A stretch of 64,000 nucleotides of DNA. Origin: Methanolinea sp. Its GTDB lineage: Archaea > Halobacteriota > Methanomicrobia > Methanomicrobiales > Methanospirillaceae. Numbering within the stretch: the stretch's first letter is position 1; each line of letters opens with the position of its first letter. The notes below the pieces were generated by a model. That model was not told the origin of the DNA. It searched no databases and was given only the letters and a program-made list of their open reading frames with translations. The stretch covers positions 1 through 64,000 of the forward strand of contig JARYMB010000001.1 of assembly GCA_029907345.1 (NCBI GenBank), in the 5' to 3' direction. Below are positions 42,440 to 50,158 of the stretch, piece after piece. A program made the translations under genes and the position numbers.

Positions 42440-45181
42440 ATGCTCGAAGAGGAGTACCAGCTCGAATATTTCAAGACCCAGGGGCTCACCCGCAAGATAT
42501 GCTCCAGATGTGGTGCAGCGTTCTGGACACGGGACCCTGATACCCTGACGTGTGGCGATGCCCCGTGCGAGACCTACAGGTTTATCGGGGCACCTGTGTT
42601 CAGGTGCCACAGCGTCGACGAGATGCGGGAGGCGTTCCTCTCCTTCTTCGAGCAGAACGGCCACACCCGGATTGCGAGATACCCTGTTGCTGCACGGTGG
42701 AGGGACGATATTTATCTCACCATTGCCTCGATCGCCGATTTCCAGCCCTGGGTAACGAGCGGAATAGTGCCGCCACCCGCCAATCCCCTGACCATATCCC
42801 AGCCCTGCATCAGGCTCAACGACCTCGATTCTGTCGGCAGGTCGGGGCGTCACCTCACCCTCTTCGAGATGATGGCGCACCATGCGTTCAACCGCGAGGG
42901 CGAGGAGATCTACTGGAAGGAAAGAACTGTCGAGCTTTGCGAAAAGTTCCTCTCGTCTATCGGCGCGGACCTCTCGCGCGTGACCTACAAGGAGCACCCG
43001 TGGATAGGGGGAGGGAACGCAGGCCCAAGCCTCGAAGTCCTGATCGGGGGTCTTGAGGTCGCCACGCTCGTCTTCATGAACCTCGGCCGGACAAAGACCG
43101 GGAAGCCCGGGATCGATCTCGGCGGTGAGACGTACTACCCCATGCCCAATTACATCGTGGACACGGGTTACGGACTGGAGAGGTTCGTCTGGGCATCGAG
43201 GGGTTCCCCGACGATATACGATGCAGTCTTCCCGGAGATGGTCAGCAGGGTGATGGAAGCAGCCGGCCTCGCACACGCCCTCGAGGACAAGGAGTACACC
43301 AAGATCCTCTCCCTGAATGCGCGGTTTGCCGGGGTGATGGATATATCGGGGACGAACCTCTGGCAGCTGCGCAAGAAGGTTGCAACCGCAATCGACGTGC
43401 CCATCGAGCGGCTTGACAGGATGATCGCCCCCGTGGAGAAGGTCTACGCCATCGTGGACCACACCCGGTGCCTGGCTTACATGCTCGGGGACTGCATCGT
43501 CCCCTCGAACGTGCGGGAGGGTTACCTCGTCAGGCTCGTCCTGCGCCGCACGCTCCGGATGATGAAGGAACTCGGAATCAGGGAGTCCCTTGCAGACCTG
43601 ATCGAGGAGCAGATGAAAATTGTCGGGACGGGAACATTCGCGCAGGACATCTGCATCGTGCGAGAGATCGTGGAACGCGAGGTGGAAAAGAGCAATGCCA
43701 CGCTCGAGAGGGGGACAAAGATCGTCCAGAGGCTGACCCGGACATACAAGGCAAGGCGTGAACGAGTCCCTCTCCGGGAGGTGATCACGCTCTACGACTC
43801 CCACGGAATCCCGCCCGAGATCATCAGGGAGGTGGCAGCCGCCGAAGGAGCCGTTGTCGAACTCCCGGACAACTTCTACTCTCTCATCGCCGAGATGCAC
43901 TCGGAGTCCGAGCCGGAAGAGGAAGAGGATCCCTTCGCCCGGTACAGCGAGAGAATTTCGATGCTGCCTGCAACGAGAAGGCTCTACTACGAGCAGCCTT
44001 CCGACATGGAGTTCGATGCCATGGTCATCGACTTCTTCGACGGTTACGCGGTCATGGACCAGACCCTCTTCTACCCCGAGGGGGGTGGCCAGCCTTCAGA
44101 CACGGGGATGCTTATCTCCGCAGAGAACATGGTCAAGGTCGATGACGTCCGAAAGGTAGGAGACGTCATCCTCCACCACGTGACCGGCGGCGTCCTGCGC
44201 CGGGGGGACCACGTGAAGGGAATCATCGACGAGGAACGGCGGTGGTCCCTGATGCGCCACCACACGGCGACACACATCCTCCTGCATGCTTCAAAGGAGG
44301 TGCTCGGGGCCCACATCCACCAGGCCGGCGCACAGAAGGGGCCGGAGAGCTCGCGCCTCGATATCCGGCACTACAAGCACATCACGCCGGATGAACTGCG
44401 CAAGATCGAGATCGCTGCAAACCGGATGGTCATGGCAGACCTCCCCATCGATATCAAGTACCTCGACAGGACAAAGGCGGAACAGATGTACGGGTTCTCC
44501 CTCTACCAGGGCGGCGTTCCTCCCGGAAAGGAGATCCGCGTCGTGCGAGTGGCAGGAGATGTCGAGGCCTGTGCAGGGACGCACTGCCGCAGCACGGGGG
44601 ATGTCGGGTTCATCAAGATCATCAGGGTGGAGCATATCCAGGACGGGATCGAACGTCTCGAGTTTGCCGCCGGACTTGCAGCAGTCGGGTACGTGCACCG
44701 TCTCGAGAAGATCCTCTCCGAGTCAGCAGAAATCCTCTCCGTCCAGAACGAGTACCTGCCCGCAACGGTGAACAGGTTCTTCTCCGAGTGGAAGGCCCAG
44801 AAAAAGGAGATCGAGAAGCTACGCCAGCGTATCGCCGAACTCGAGAAGAAATCCCTTGATGCCGAACTCGTGGGCAGTACCCCCGTCCTTGTCAGGCGAA
44901 TCGACCTGTCGGGAAAGGAGCTTGCCACGATCGGAAATGAAATTGCCGCCCGCGGCGGTGTTGCACTCCTTGCCAGCGGTTCGGACCAGGCGACTATCCT
45001 GCTCATGTCAGGGTCAGACAGGGTCGATGCCGGTGAGCTCATCAGGGATGTCTGTGCTGTCCTCGGAGGGAAAGGCGGAGGAACCCCCGCCATGGCGAGG
45101 GGCGGTGGCCCCGCAGTCGAGAAGATCGAGGAAGCGCTCGCCATCGGAAGGCAGAAGATCATCGCATCACTCGGACCATAA
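42440..45181 (+). CDS. alaS: Alanine-tRNA ligase, archaeal type
   Basis: 913 aa. Archaea-specific N-terminal zinc-like segment CSRCGAAFW...CGDAPC, then the class II catalytic core (FFEQNGHTRIARYPV, motif 2 region with FEMMAHHAFNREGEEIYW). The editing domain has HHTATHILLHAS and the downstream CAGTHCRSTGDVGF metal site. The C-terminal coiled coil and C-Ala domain (GGKGGGTPAMARGGGP) are complete. It charges tRNA-Ala and removes mischarged Ser/Gly. An AT-rich stretch at 42390-42404 precedes the start. Confidence 0.97.
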   Translation: MLEEEYQLEYFKTQGLTRKICSRCGAAFWTRDPDTLTCGDAPCETYRFIGAPVFRCHSVDEMREAFLSFFEQNGHTRIARYPVAARWRDDIYLTIASIADFQPWVTSGIVPPPANPLTISQPCIRLNDLDSVGRSGRHLTLFEMMAHHAFNREGEEIYWKERTVELCEKFLSSIGADLSRVTYKEHPWIGGGNAGPSLEVLIGGLEVATLVFMNLGRTKTGKPGIDLGGETYYPMPNYIVDTGYGLERFVWASRGSPTIYDAVFPEMVSRVMEAAGLAHALEDKEYTKILSLNARFAGVMDISGTNLWQLRKKVATAIDVPIERLDRMIAPVEKVYAIVDHTRCLAYMLGDCIVPSNVREGYLVRLVLRRTLRMMKELGIRESLADLIEEQMKIVGTGTFAQDICIVREIVEREVEKSNATLERGTKIVQRLTRTYKARRERVPLREVITLYDSHGIPPEIIREVAAAEGAVVELPDNFYSLIAEMHSESEPEEEEDPFARYSERISMLPATRRLYYEQPSDMEFDAMVIDFFDGYAVMDQTLFYPEGGGQPSDTGMLISAENMVKVDDVRKVGDVILHHVTGGVLRRGDHVKGIIDEERRWSLMRHHTATHILLHASKEVLGAHIHQAGAQKGPESSRLDIRHYKHITPDELRKIEIAANRMVMADLPIDIKYLDRTKAEQMYGFSLYQGGVPPGKEIRVVRVAGDVEACAGTHCRSTGDVGFIKIIRVEHIQDGIERLEFAAGLAAVGYVHRLEKILSESAEILSVQNEYLPATVNRFFSEWKAQKKEIEKLRQRIAELEKKSLDAELVGSTPVLVRRIDLSGKELATIGNEIAARGGVALLASGSDQATILLMSGSDRVDAGELIRDVCAVLGGKGGGTPAMARGGGPAVEKIEEALAIGRQKIIASLGP

Positions 45182-45192
45182 GCGGGGAGAGA

Positions 45193-45840
45193 ATGGAGAA
45201 CAGCAGTGAGGACAGAGGTCCCGGTCAGCCGGATCCGCAGGCACCTGAGGGCGAGGTGATCATCCTCGTCCCCGGTGACGAGCGTTCCCAGAAGATTGCA
45301 AAGGCCATCTCGAGCCAGGCAGCAGGAGATGTTCTCCATGCCCTCGAGAGGGGACCCCAAACGGCAGGGGCGCTTGCCTCGGCCCTGGCCATGCCGATGG
45401 GAACCGTCAAGTATCACATCGAAAACCTCCTCGAGGCAGGGCTGATCGAGGTCAGGGATACGAAATACAGCGTGAAAGGCAGGCAGGTCAAGGTGTACGG
45501 GCTGCGCAACCAGCTCCTGATCATGGCCCCGAAGGTCCAGAACATACGCTCCATCCTCCTCAAATATGCAGCCCTTTTCGGTGTCGTTGTCCTCTCCTCG
45601 CTTGCAGCGTATGCGTTTCTCGCCGCATCGCGCTTGACGACAACGGGCTATGGTGGAGGGGACAGGGCAGCCTTCCAGGCGGAAAAGACAGTCAACATCC
45701 TTGCAGCCCCGACACCTGCACCCTCTCCGTTCCCCCAGACACTCCCTGCCGATATTGCACTCGCCTTCTTTTTCGGGGGTGTCCTGGTCCTCATCATCCT
45801 CCTGCTCTACGAGGTCTCCGTCTGGCGCAGGATGAAGTGA
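45193..45840 (+). CDS. Membrane-anchored winged-helix transcription regulator
   Basis: 215 aa. The N-terminal region has an ArsR-like winged helix (about residues 35-110): ISSQAAGDVLHALERGPQTAGALASAL, then MPMGTVKYHIENLLEAGLIEV and a wing TKYSVKGRQVKVYGL. Two membrane helices follow (about 118-142 and 188-208), separated by a Pro/Ala-rich loop likely outside the cell. Such one-component membrane regulators could sense an external signal. The gene starts 11 bp after alaS and is convergent with the surface protein gene. Confidence 0.78.
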   Translation: MENSSEDRGPGQPDPQAPEGEVIILVPGDERSQKIAKAISSQAAGDVLHALERGPQTAGALASALAMPMGTVKYHIENLLEAGLIEVRDTKYSVKGRQVKVYGLRNQLLIMAPKVQNIRSILLKYAALFGVVVLSSLAAYAFLAASRLTTTGYGGGDRAAFQAEKTVNILAAPTPAPSPFPQTLPADIALAFFFGGVLVLIILLLYEVSVWRRMK

Positions 45841-45858
45841 CCGGGTCTCCCCTGCCCA

Positions 45859-46665
45859 TCACCTCTTTTTGCGATCGCAAAAAGCAAGCGCAACAACAAT
45901 CAAACCGGCGATTCCCCCTGCGACAGGGAAGGGAGACACTGCAGGGGCTGTGGGAGACGGAGATTCCATGGTTGTTTCCGGGGTTTTTTCCGTGGGTGGG
46001 ACCGGTGTTTCAACCGGTTCGCTGACCGTGAACCGGACCGTCGTGATATAGCCCTTCACGTCGGAGAAGTCCACGTAATAGTTTCCCTTCTCCCCGACGG
46101 GAATCGTCCTGCTGAAGAAGCCGTCGTCCTTTCCTAGGACTGTCGTTGTCCTGATGTCCTCCGGCGGGATGACTGCGCCCTGCGGACCGGTAACCTTCAT
46201 GGTCAGGGTGACAACGCCACCCCCCGGTACGTATCCCTCGACCCGGAGCGCTTCGCCGATCACCTGGTCTTTTGCCGAAGTGATCACGATCTCTCCCGAC
46301 CTGTCCGTTATTTTAAGCATCCGCGTCGTGACCGAGCCTGAACTCAGTTTCGAGCCGGGGTCAGAGCGGAACCTGACCTCGACCTTGTATTGGCCGGGAG
46401 AAAGACCCATCGTCGGGAAAGTGACTTCGAATGACTTCGAATCGCTCACCACGACGGTCTTTTCAAAGACAGGTTCCGGCATCGTCGTCTGGATCCGGTA
46501 CAGGACCAGGTCGAACTCGGTGCCTGCCGAAAACGTTGTGTTCCCCGAGACCTCGAGAGGAACCCCTACCCGGACTTCCTGTGGCGCCTGGATCGTGAGT
46601 TCGTATGCCAGCACGCCCTGGACAAGGCAGAGGATGCAGAGCAGGAAAAAAACCGCATGTTTCAT
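45859..46665 (-). CDS. Secreted surface protein with C-terminal anchor
   Basis: 268 aa. A signal peptide (KHAVFFLLCILCLVQGVLA) is followed by two immunoglobulin-like beta segments (ELTIQAPQEVRVGVPLEVSG to VKVEVRFRS region; then EIVITSAKDQVIGEALRVEG to YYVDFSDVKGYITTVRFTV). A Pro/Thr linker leads to a membrane helix and basic tail (AGGIAGLIVVALAFCDRKKR). It resembles other Methanomicrobiales cell-envelope proteins but I do not recognise a named family. Its gene converges with the membrane HTH regulator, which could be its controller, though this is only a guess. Confidence 0.68.
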   Translation of the reverse strand: MKHAVFFLLCILCLVQGVLAYELTIQAPQEVRVGVPLEVSGNTTFSAGTEFDLVLYRIQTTMPEPVFEKTVVVSDSKSFEVTFPTMGLSPGQYKVEVRFRSDPGSKLSSGSVTTRMLKITDRSGEIVITSAKDQVIGEALRVEGYVPGGGVVTLTMKVTGPQGAVIPPEDIRTTTVLGKDDGFFSRTIPVGEKGNYYVDFSDVKGYITTVRFTVSEPVETPVPPTEKTPETTMESPSPTAPAVSPFPVAGGIAGLIVVALAFCDRKKR

Positions 46666-46788
46666 GCGATCGTCTGGGCTGGCTGACGATAATTAGTTTC
46701 TGCCCCGGAGGGTTTGCCATGGGCAGGAGACATTTTGGGCAGGGAAACGGGGAGAGCATTCTTTGACCGGCAGAGGATCCCGGCAGAT

Positions 46789-46800
46789 ACTATATAATAT
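46789..46800 (+). promoter_or_regulatory. TATA box of the coiled-coil operon
   Basis: ACTATATAATAT lies 22-33 bp before the ATG at 46822, predicting a leaderless message for the six-gene operon that follows. Confidence 0.7.
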
Positions 46801-46821
46801 GCCAGCGCATCTTCTTTTCGT

Positions 46822-47250
46822 ATGGAATCCATCACTCTGAAAGTCCAGGAAAGGGCCTTTCCAAGCAGGGGGAGGGCCAGGATCAACGAGGTGCATTTAA
46901 AGACCCTCGGGATCAGCGAAGGCGACAGTGTCGAGATCTCGGCAGGACCGGATAAGAAACCCGTTGTCGTCACTGTCTTTGCAGACAAACTGGTCGAAGA
47001 GGGGACCATCAGGTTGAGCCCGGAAGATATCGCAAAGGCAGGGGCAATGGCAGGCGCTCACGTGACAGTGACACGGGTTCCCCCTGTTTCTGAACGTGTC
47101 AAGAAGACAGCGGGCCAGGCAAAAGAGAGCGTAGCCAGGGATGTGAAGAAGGCAAAGGAAGTCATCTCGAAAAAATCGTCGGACGCGAAGGAATCGATGG
47201 AAAAAGGGGTTGAATCTGCGAAAAAGAGCCTCCAGAAAAAAGACCTGTAA
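46822..47250 (+). CDS. Cdc48-N/AbrB-like barrel protein with charged helical tail
   Basis: 142 aa. Residues about 1-88 have the double-psi-barrel pattern of the Cdc48/VAT N-domain: ITLKVQERAFPSRGRARINE, HLKTLGISEGDSVEISAGP, then GTIRLSPEDIAKAGAMAGAHVTV. The rest is a Lys/Glu/Ser-rich amphipathic helix (ERVKKTAGQAKESVARDVKK and onward) of the kind found in LEA and apolipoprotein-like proteins. There is no ATPase domain. It heads the coiled-coil operon, 18 bp before the next gene. A scaffolding or substrate-recognition role is inferred. Confidence 0.72.
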   Translation: MESITLKVQERAFPSRGRARINEVHLKTLGISEGDSVEISAGPDKKPVVVTVFADKLVEEGTIRLSPEDIAKAGAMAGAHVTVTRVPPVSERVKKTAGQAKESVARDVKKAKEVISKKSSDAKESMEKGVESAKKSLQKKDL

Positions 47251-47268
47251 CCCCGGGAGACCAGATCA

Positions 47269-47652
47269 ATGACAGACATGTGGGTGGTTTTTGAAGGGTT
47301 TCTCCCCTATCTCCTCGTTCTCATCGGCCTGATCATCCTGTTTTTCATCATCAGGGAGTTCCGCCTGATGTATTCGGGGACCAGGCTCGCGCAGCTCGAG
47401 CTCGAACGGGAGAAGATCAACCTCCTCAAGGCAGACATGGAACAGCGGGGCCGGCCGTTCTATCGGATATCGCCCCAGGATCTCGAAGAGTTAAAAAAAC
47501 TCGACGAGGAGAACGTAGAACTGGAGACCGATATTTTCGCGCGGCACACCGCCGTTGAAAAACGGTTGAAGCGCCTCGAGAGCAGGGTCGCCCTCACGAA
47601 GCTCGACCGGATGATAGAGAAGATAAAACGCGAAGAAGAGAGGCTGGGGTGA
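47269..47652 (+). CDS. Small membrane-anchored coiled-coil protein
   Basis: 127 aa. One N-terminal membrane helix (FLPYLLVLIGLIILFFII) is followed by a cytoplasmic coiled coil rich in E, K and L (QLELEREKINLLKADMEQ; LEELKKLDEENVELETDI; EKRLKRLESRVALTKLD). No enzyme motif is seen and I recognise no family. The stop overlaps the next gene's GTG start by 4 bp, so the pair is translationally coupled. Confidence 0.7.
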   Translation: MTDMWVVFEGFLPYLLVLIGLIILFFIIREFRLMYSGTRLAQLELEREKINLLKADMEQRGRPFYRISPQDLEELKKLDEENVELETDIFARHTAVEKRLKRLESRVALTKLDRMIEKIKREEERLG

Positions 47653-47966
47653 GACAGTTGACCATATACGGGACACCCGGCAGAACGACAGAGAAGTATC
47701 CCCTGCTGGAATCGATGAAGGAAATACCGGCGGTCATCGATGAGCACCTCCCGACGATGGACAAGGGGCTCGACGAGTATTTCGACCGTAATTTTCCGGC
47801 TATCATTAGCGAATGGGGGCTCGTGACCTCCATCCACCTGAAAAACCTCGAACGGAGGCTCGATCGCGTTCACAGGCAGATCGATGTCCTCGAGAAGAAC
47901 AAAAATGAACTCGAGAAGAGAGCTTTTGCCCTCGATAAAGAGTTGAGGAGGCTTGAGGGGCAATGA
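47649..47966 (+). CDS. Coiled-coil protein with DR-EW motif, copy 1
   Basis: 105 aa, soluble. The start is GTG, overlapping the previous stop (GTGA). The centre reads LDEYFDRNFPAIISEWGLVT (about residues 42-61), and a coiled coil follows to the end (LERRLDRVHRQIDVLEKNKN and onward). The same D-R-x5-I-x-E-W-x-L element occurs in the next two genes, so the three proteins are paralogous. Function unknown. The stop overlaps the next ATG by 4 bp. Confidence 0.7.
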   Translation: MRQLTIYGTPGRTTEKYPLLESMKEIPAVIDEHLPTMDKGLDEYFDRNFPAIISEWGLVTSIHLKNLERRLDRVHRQIDVLEKNKNELEKRAFALDKELRRLEGQ

Positions 47967-48184
47967 GGAGCCCGGATTACCTTGGTTCCTACGTGGACCG
48001 GCGCATGAAGTACCTCATCGAGGAATGGGATCTCGCAACCCGGCGTGATCTCGGGGACCTCGTGTCCCGTCTCTCCGTTCTCGAGGAAGAGGCGCGGATG
48101 TGTGCAGGGTTCGAGGCGACTGCCTCGGCAAAGCTTACCGAACTCGAAAAGAGACTCGAATATATCAGGGGGAGACGGAAATGA
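47963..48184 (+). CDS. Coiled-coil protein with DR-EW motif, copy 2
   Basis: 73 aa, the shortest of the three related proteins. GSYVDRRMKYLIEEWDLATR (about residues 8-27) is the shared element, and the rest is coiled coil (DLGDLVSRLSVLEEEARM and ASAKLTELEKRLEYI). Start and stop both overlap neighbours by 4 bp (ATGA), a strong sign that it is a real, co-translated gene despite its size. Confidence 0.68.
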   Translation: MRSPDYLGSYVDRRMKYLIEEWDLATRRDLGDLVSRLSVLEEEARMCAGFEATASAKLTELEKRLEYIRGRRK

Positions 48185-48519
48185 CAATCATCGAAGGGCT
48201 CCTCGTCCTCATTCTCATCATCGTCATTGCCTTTACCCTCTACTATTACTTCAGGGGATCCACCGGCAGGCTGGATATCACCCGCCCGCTGGAGAGCAGG
48301 ATCGACGAGTACCTCGACCGGAAATTCGACATGCTCATCGAAGAATGGTCGCTTGTCCGGCGTTCACAGGCCGAGCAGTTCAGGGATGAAAAGGTGCCCC
48401 TCCTCGCAAAGGACGAGGAGAGGATGGCAGCGCTCAAGGCTTTTGAAAAGGATTTCGGCGAAGAATTAAACAGGCTGGAGGAGAGGATTGAGGCTCTGGA
48501 AAAGCAGGTCCCAAGGTAG
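48181..48519 (+). CDS. Membrane-anchored coiled-coil protein with DR-EW motif, copy 3
   Basis: 112 aa. An N-terminal membrane helix (IIEGLLVLILIIVIAFTLYYYF) is followed by the shared element IDEYLDRKFDMLIEEWSLVR (about residues 40-59) and a coiled coil (LKAFEKDFGEELNRLEERIE). The element sits right after the membrane helix, so it is probably close to the inner membrane face. I use the ATG at 48181 because it overlaps the previous stop; a longer frame opens at 48100 inside the previous gene. Confidence 0.7.
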   Translation: MTIIEGLLVLILIIVIAFTLYYYFRGSTGRLDITRPLESRIDEYLDRKFDMLIEEWSLVRRSQAEQFRDEKVPLLAKDEERMAALKAFEKDFGEELNRLEERIEALEKQVPR

Positions 48520-48799
48520 CCGCCAGGAAAAAAAGAAGGGGGAAGACATCCTTTCCCGCATCAGGAAGGATATCCGGAGAGTGAGGAGGCAGGGGGATCC
48601 CCCGGAGCGGGATCCCGCCAGTTTCTCCCGCTATTCGTGCGACCTCTGCAACAATACGTACCCGAAGAAAGACTTAAGGCAATGTGCCCTCTGCGGGAGG
48701 TGGGCCTGTGCCTCCTGCTGGACGGAAAAGTTCTACGCATGCAAGGCATGCAACGGGATCATCACTCTCCACCTCGCAACGGAAAAACCAGGGGAGTGA
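48488..48799 (+). CDS. Eight-cysteine zinc protein ending the coiled-coil operon
   Basis: 103 aa from a TTG start preceded by GGAGGAG (48477-48483); no ATG is available in frame. A basic N-terminal arm (RIRKDIRRVRR) leads to four CxxC pairs: C51/C54, C66/C69, C74/C77 and C85/C88, enough for two zinc sites in a FYVE/treble-clef-like or rubredoxin-like arrangement. It overlaps the previous gene by 32 bp. Nucleic-acid or protein binding is inferred. Confidence 0.66.
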   Translation: MRLWKSRSQGSRQEKKKGEDILSRIRKDIRRVRRQGDPPERDPASFSRYSCDLCNNTYPKKDLRQCALCGRWACASCWTEKFYACKACNGIITLHLATEKPGE

Positions 48800-48815
48800 A
48801 TATTCCGGGAATGGT

Positions 48816-49370
48816 TTAGAAGAGAACGTGGTGGATATTCTCTGCAAAAAGTGTCACCGCGAGGACGAGCCCGGACGCGATCACGAAACCAGCCGTCGTG
48901 AAGATGATAGTGGGAATTTTTTGCCATCCCAGGATCCAGGCGATCACGGGAGTGCCGTAGAGCCCGATCCCGGGTATCCACGCGATGAAAATGCAGGAGA
49001 TGGCCCCGTACGAGCGAATCGACGGGTGTTTCTCCATGCTCTTCCCGACTTTTGTGATCCATCGTGCAACCCGCTCCGATGTCAGGGAGAGTGCATCGCA
49101 GACCTCGAGGATGCAGGTCACCACACCGACTGCGAATGATGCCATCAGGACGATGATGACAGGGTCAGCCAGGCCCAGGGGATGCCCAAGGGGTGGGGCT
49201 GCACCCTGCAGGACGAATGCGGATGCGATGAGGGGAAGGATCCTGCCCTCCGGTATTCCGAGGATGGCACCGATGAGGAGGGGGACTGCCAGTACGAAGG
49301 TGAAAAGGACCAGAATCGCACGCGAGAGCTCCGCCAGCACACGCACATGGGAACGGAGCCAGGGAAACAT
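48816..49370 (-). CDS. Small multidrug-export-type membrane protein (COG2426)
   Basis: 184 aa with about five membrane helices. The family pattern is visible in HPSIRSYGAISCIFIAWIPG and LYGTPVIAWILGWQKIPTIIF. COG2426/PF06695 is named for putative small-molecule export, but this has little experimental support. It is convergent with the zinc-protein gene (16-bp gap). A more distant relative of the same family lies at 62.8 kb. Confidence 0.7.
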   Translation of the reverse strand: MFPWLRSHVRVLAELSRAILVLFTFVLAVPLLIGAILGIPEGRILPLIASAFVLQGAAPPLGHPLGLADPVIIVLMASFAVGVVTCILEVCDALSLTSERVARWITKVGKSMEKHPSIRSYGAISCIFIAWIPGIGLYGTPVIAWILGWQKIPTIIFTTAGFVIASGLVLAVTLFAENIHHVLF

Positions 49371-49540
49371 GGTGACAGATGGGCCGGTATCTCTGATATG
49401 GTTTGCCTTTGAAACAATGAGCCTCTACTCCCTGCGGAAAAATACCCGGGGTCACTGCCCACGAATGAAAGGGAAGAGACAAGAAACCGGAAAGAGAGTC
49501 CCCCGGGAGTCCCGTTGCGGGTTCTATTTCCCGGTTTTCG

Positions 49541-50158
49541 TCACACGAGCCCGAGGAAATTTTTCAGGAGGGCAAGACCACGTGCACCACTCTTCTCGGG
49601 GTGGAACTGGACTCCATAGACATTCCTTTCGTCCCATATCGAAGACGCAAACGGGAGGATGTATTCCGTTTTGGCAAGCGTATACCGGTCTTCAGTATCG
49701 GCATAGTAGGAATGGACAAAATACATGTAATCGCCGGCCCGTATCCCCTCGAAAAGAGGATTGTCCTGCCGGACAGGGGAGAGAGAGTTCCACCCCATGT
49801 GGGGCACCTTGCAGCCGCTGACCCGTGGGAACCGGCGCACGGTCCCCGGGACGAGCGAGAGTCCCCTGTGCAGCCCCTGCTCCTCGCTCCATTCGAGCAT
49901 CATCTGCATCCCCAGGCATATCCCGAGCAGCGGGACCGACCGTGAAGCCTCGAGGATAATGGCCCGGAGGTCCCCGAGCTGCTCCATGCCGTCGCGGAAC
50001 GCCCCGACACCAGGCAGGACTATCCCGTCGGCAGAGGCCACGTCTAAGGAGTCCGTCGTGATGACCGGCCTTCCGCCTGCCTTTTCGAGGCCCCGGAAGA
50101 CCGACCTCAGGTTTCCAAGGCCGTAATCAACAATTGTAATCTTCTTCACCGGCAACAC
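49541..50158 (-). CDS. hisH: Imidazole glycerol phosphate synthase glutaminase subunit
   Basis: 205 aa class I glutamine amidotransferase that supplies ammonia to HisF in histidine biosynthesis. The catalytic Cys is in LLGICLGMQMML, and His and Glu lie in VQFHPEKSGARG. The N-terminus ITIVDYGLGNLRSVFRGLEKAG is diagnostic. The start at 50158 lies 32 bp inside the upstream PAPS-reductase-like gene; a GTG at 50149 is an alternative. hisF is not adjacent. Confidence 0.94.
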   Translation of the reverse strand: MLPVKKITIVDYGLGNLRSVFRGLEKAGGRPVITTDSLDVASADGIVLPGVGAFRDGMEQLGDLRAIILEASRSVPLLGICLGMQMMLEWSEEQGLHRGLSLVPGTVRRFPRVSGCKVPHMGWNSLSPVRQDNPLFEGIRAGDYMYFVHSYYADTEDRYTLAKTEYILPFASSIWDERNVYGVQFHPEKSGARGLALLKNFLGLV

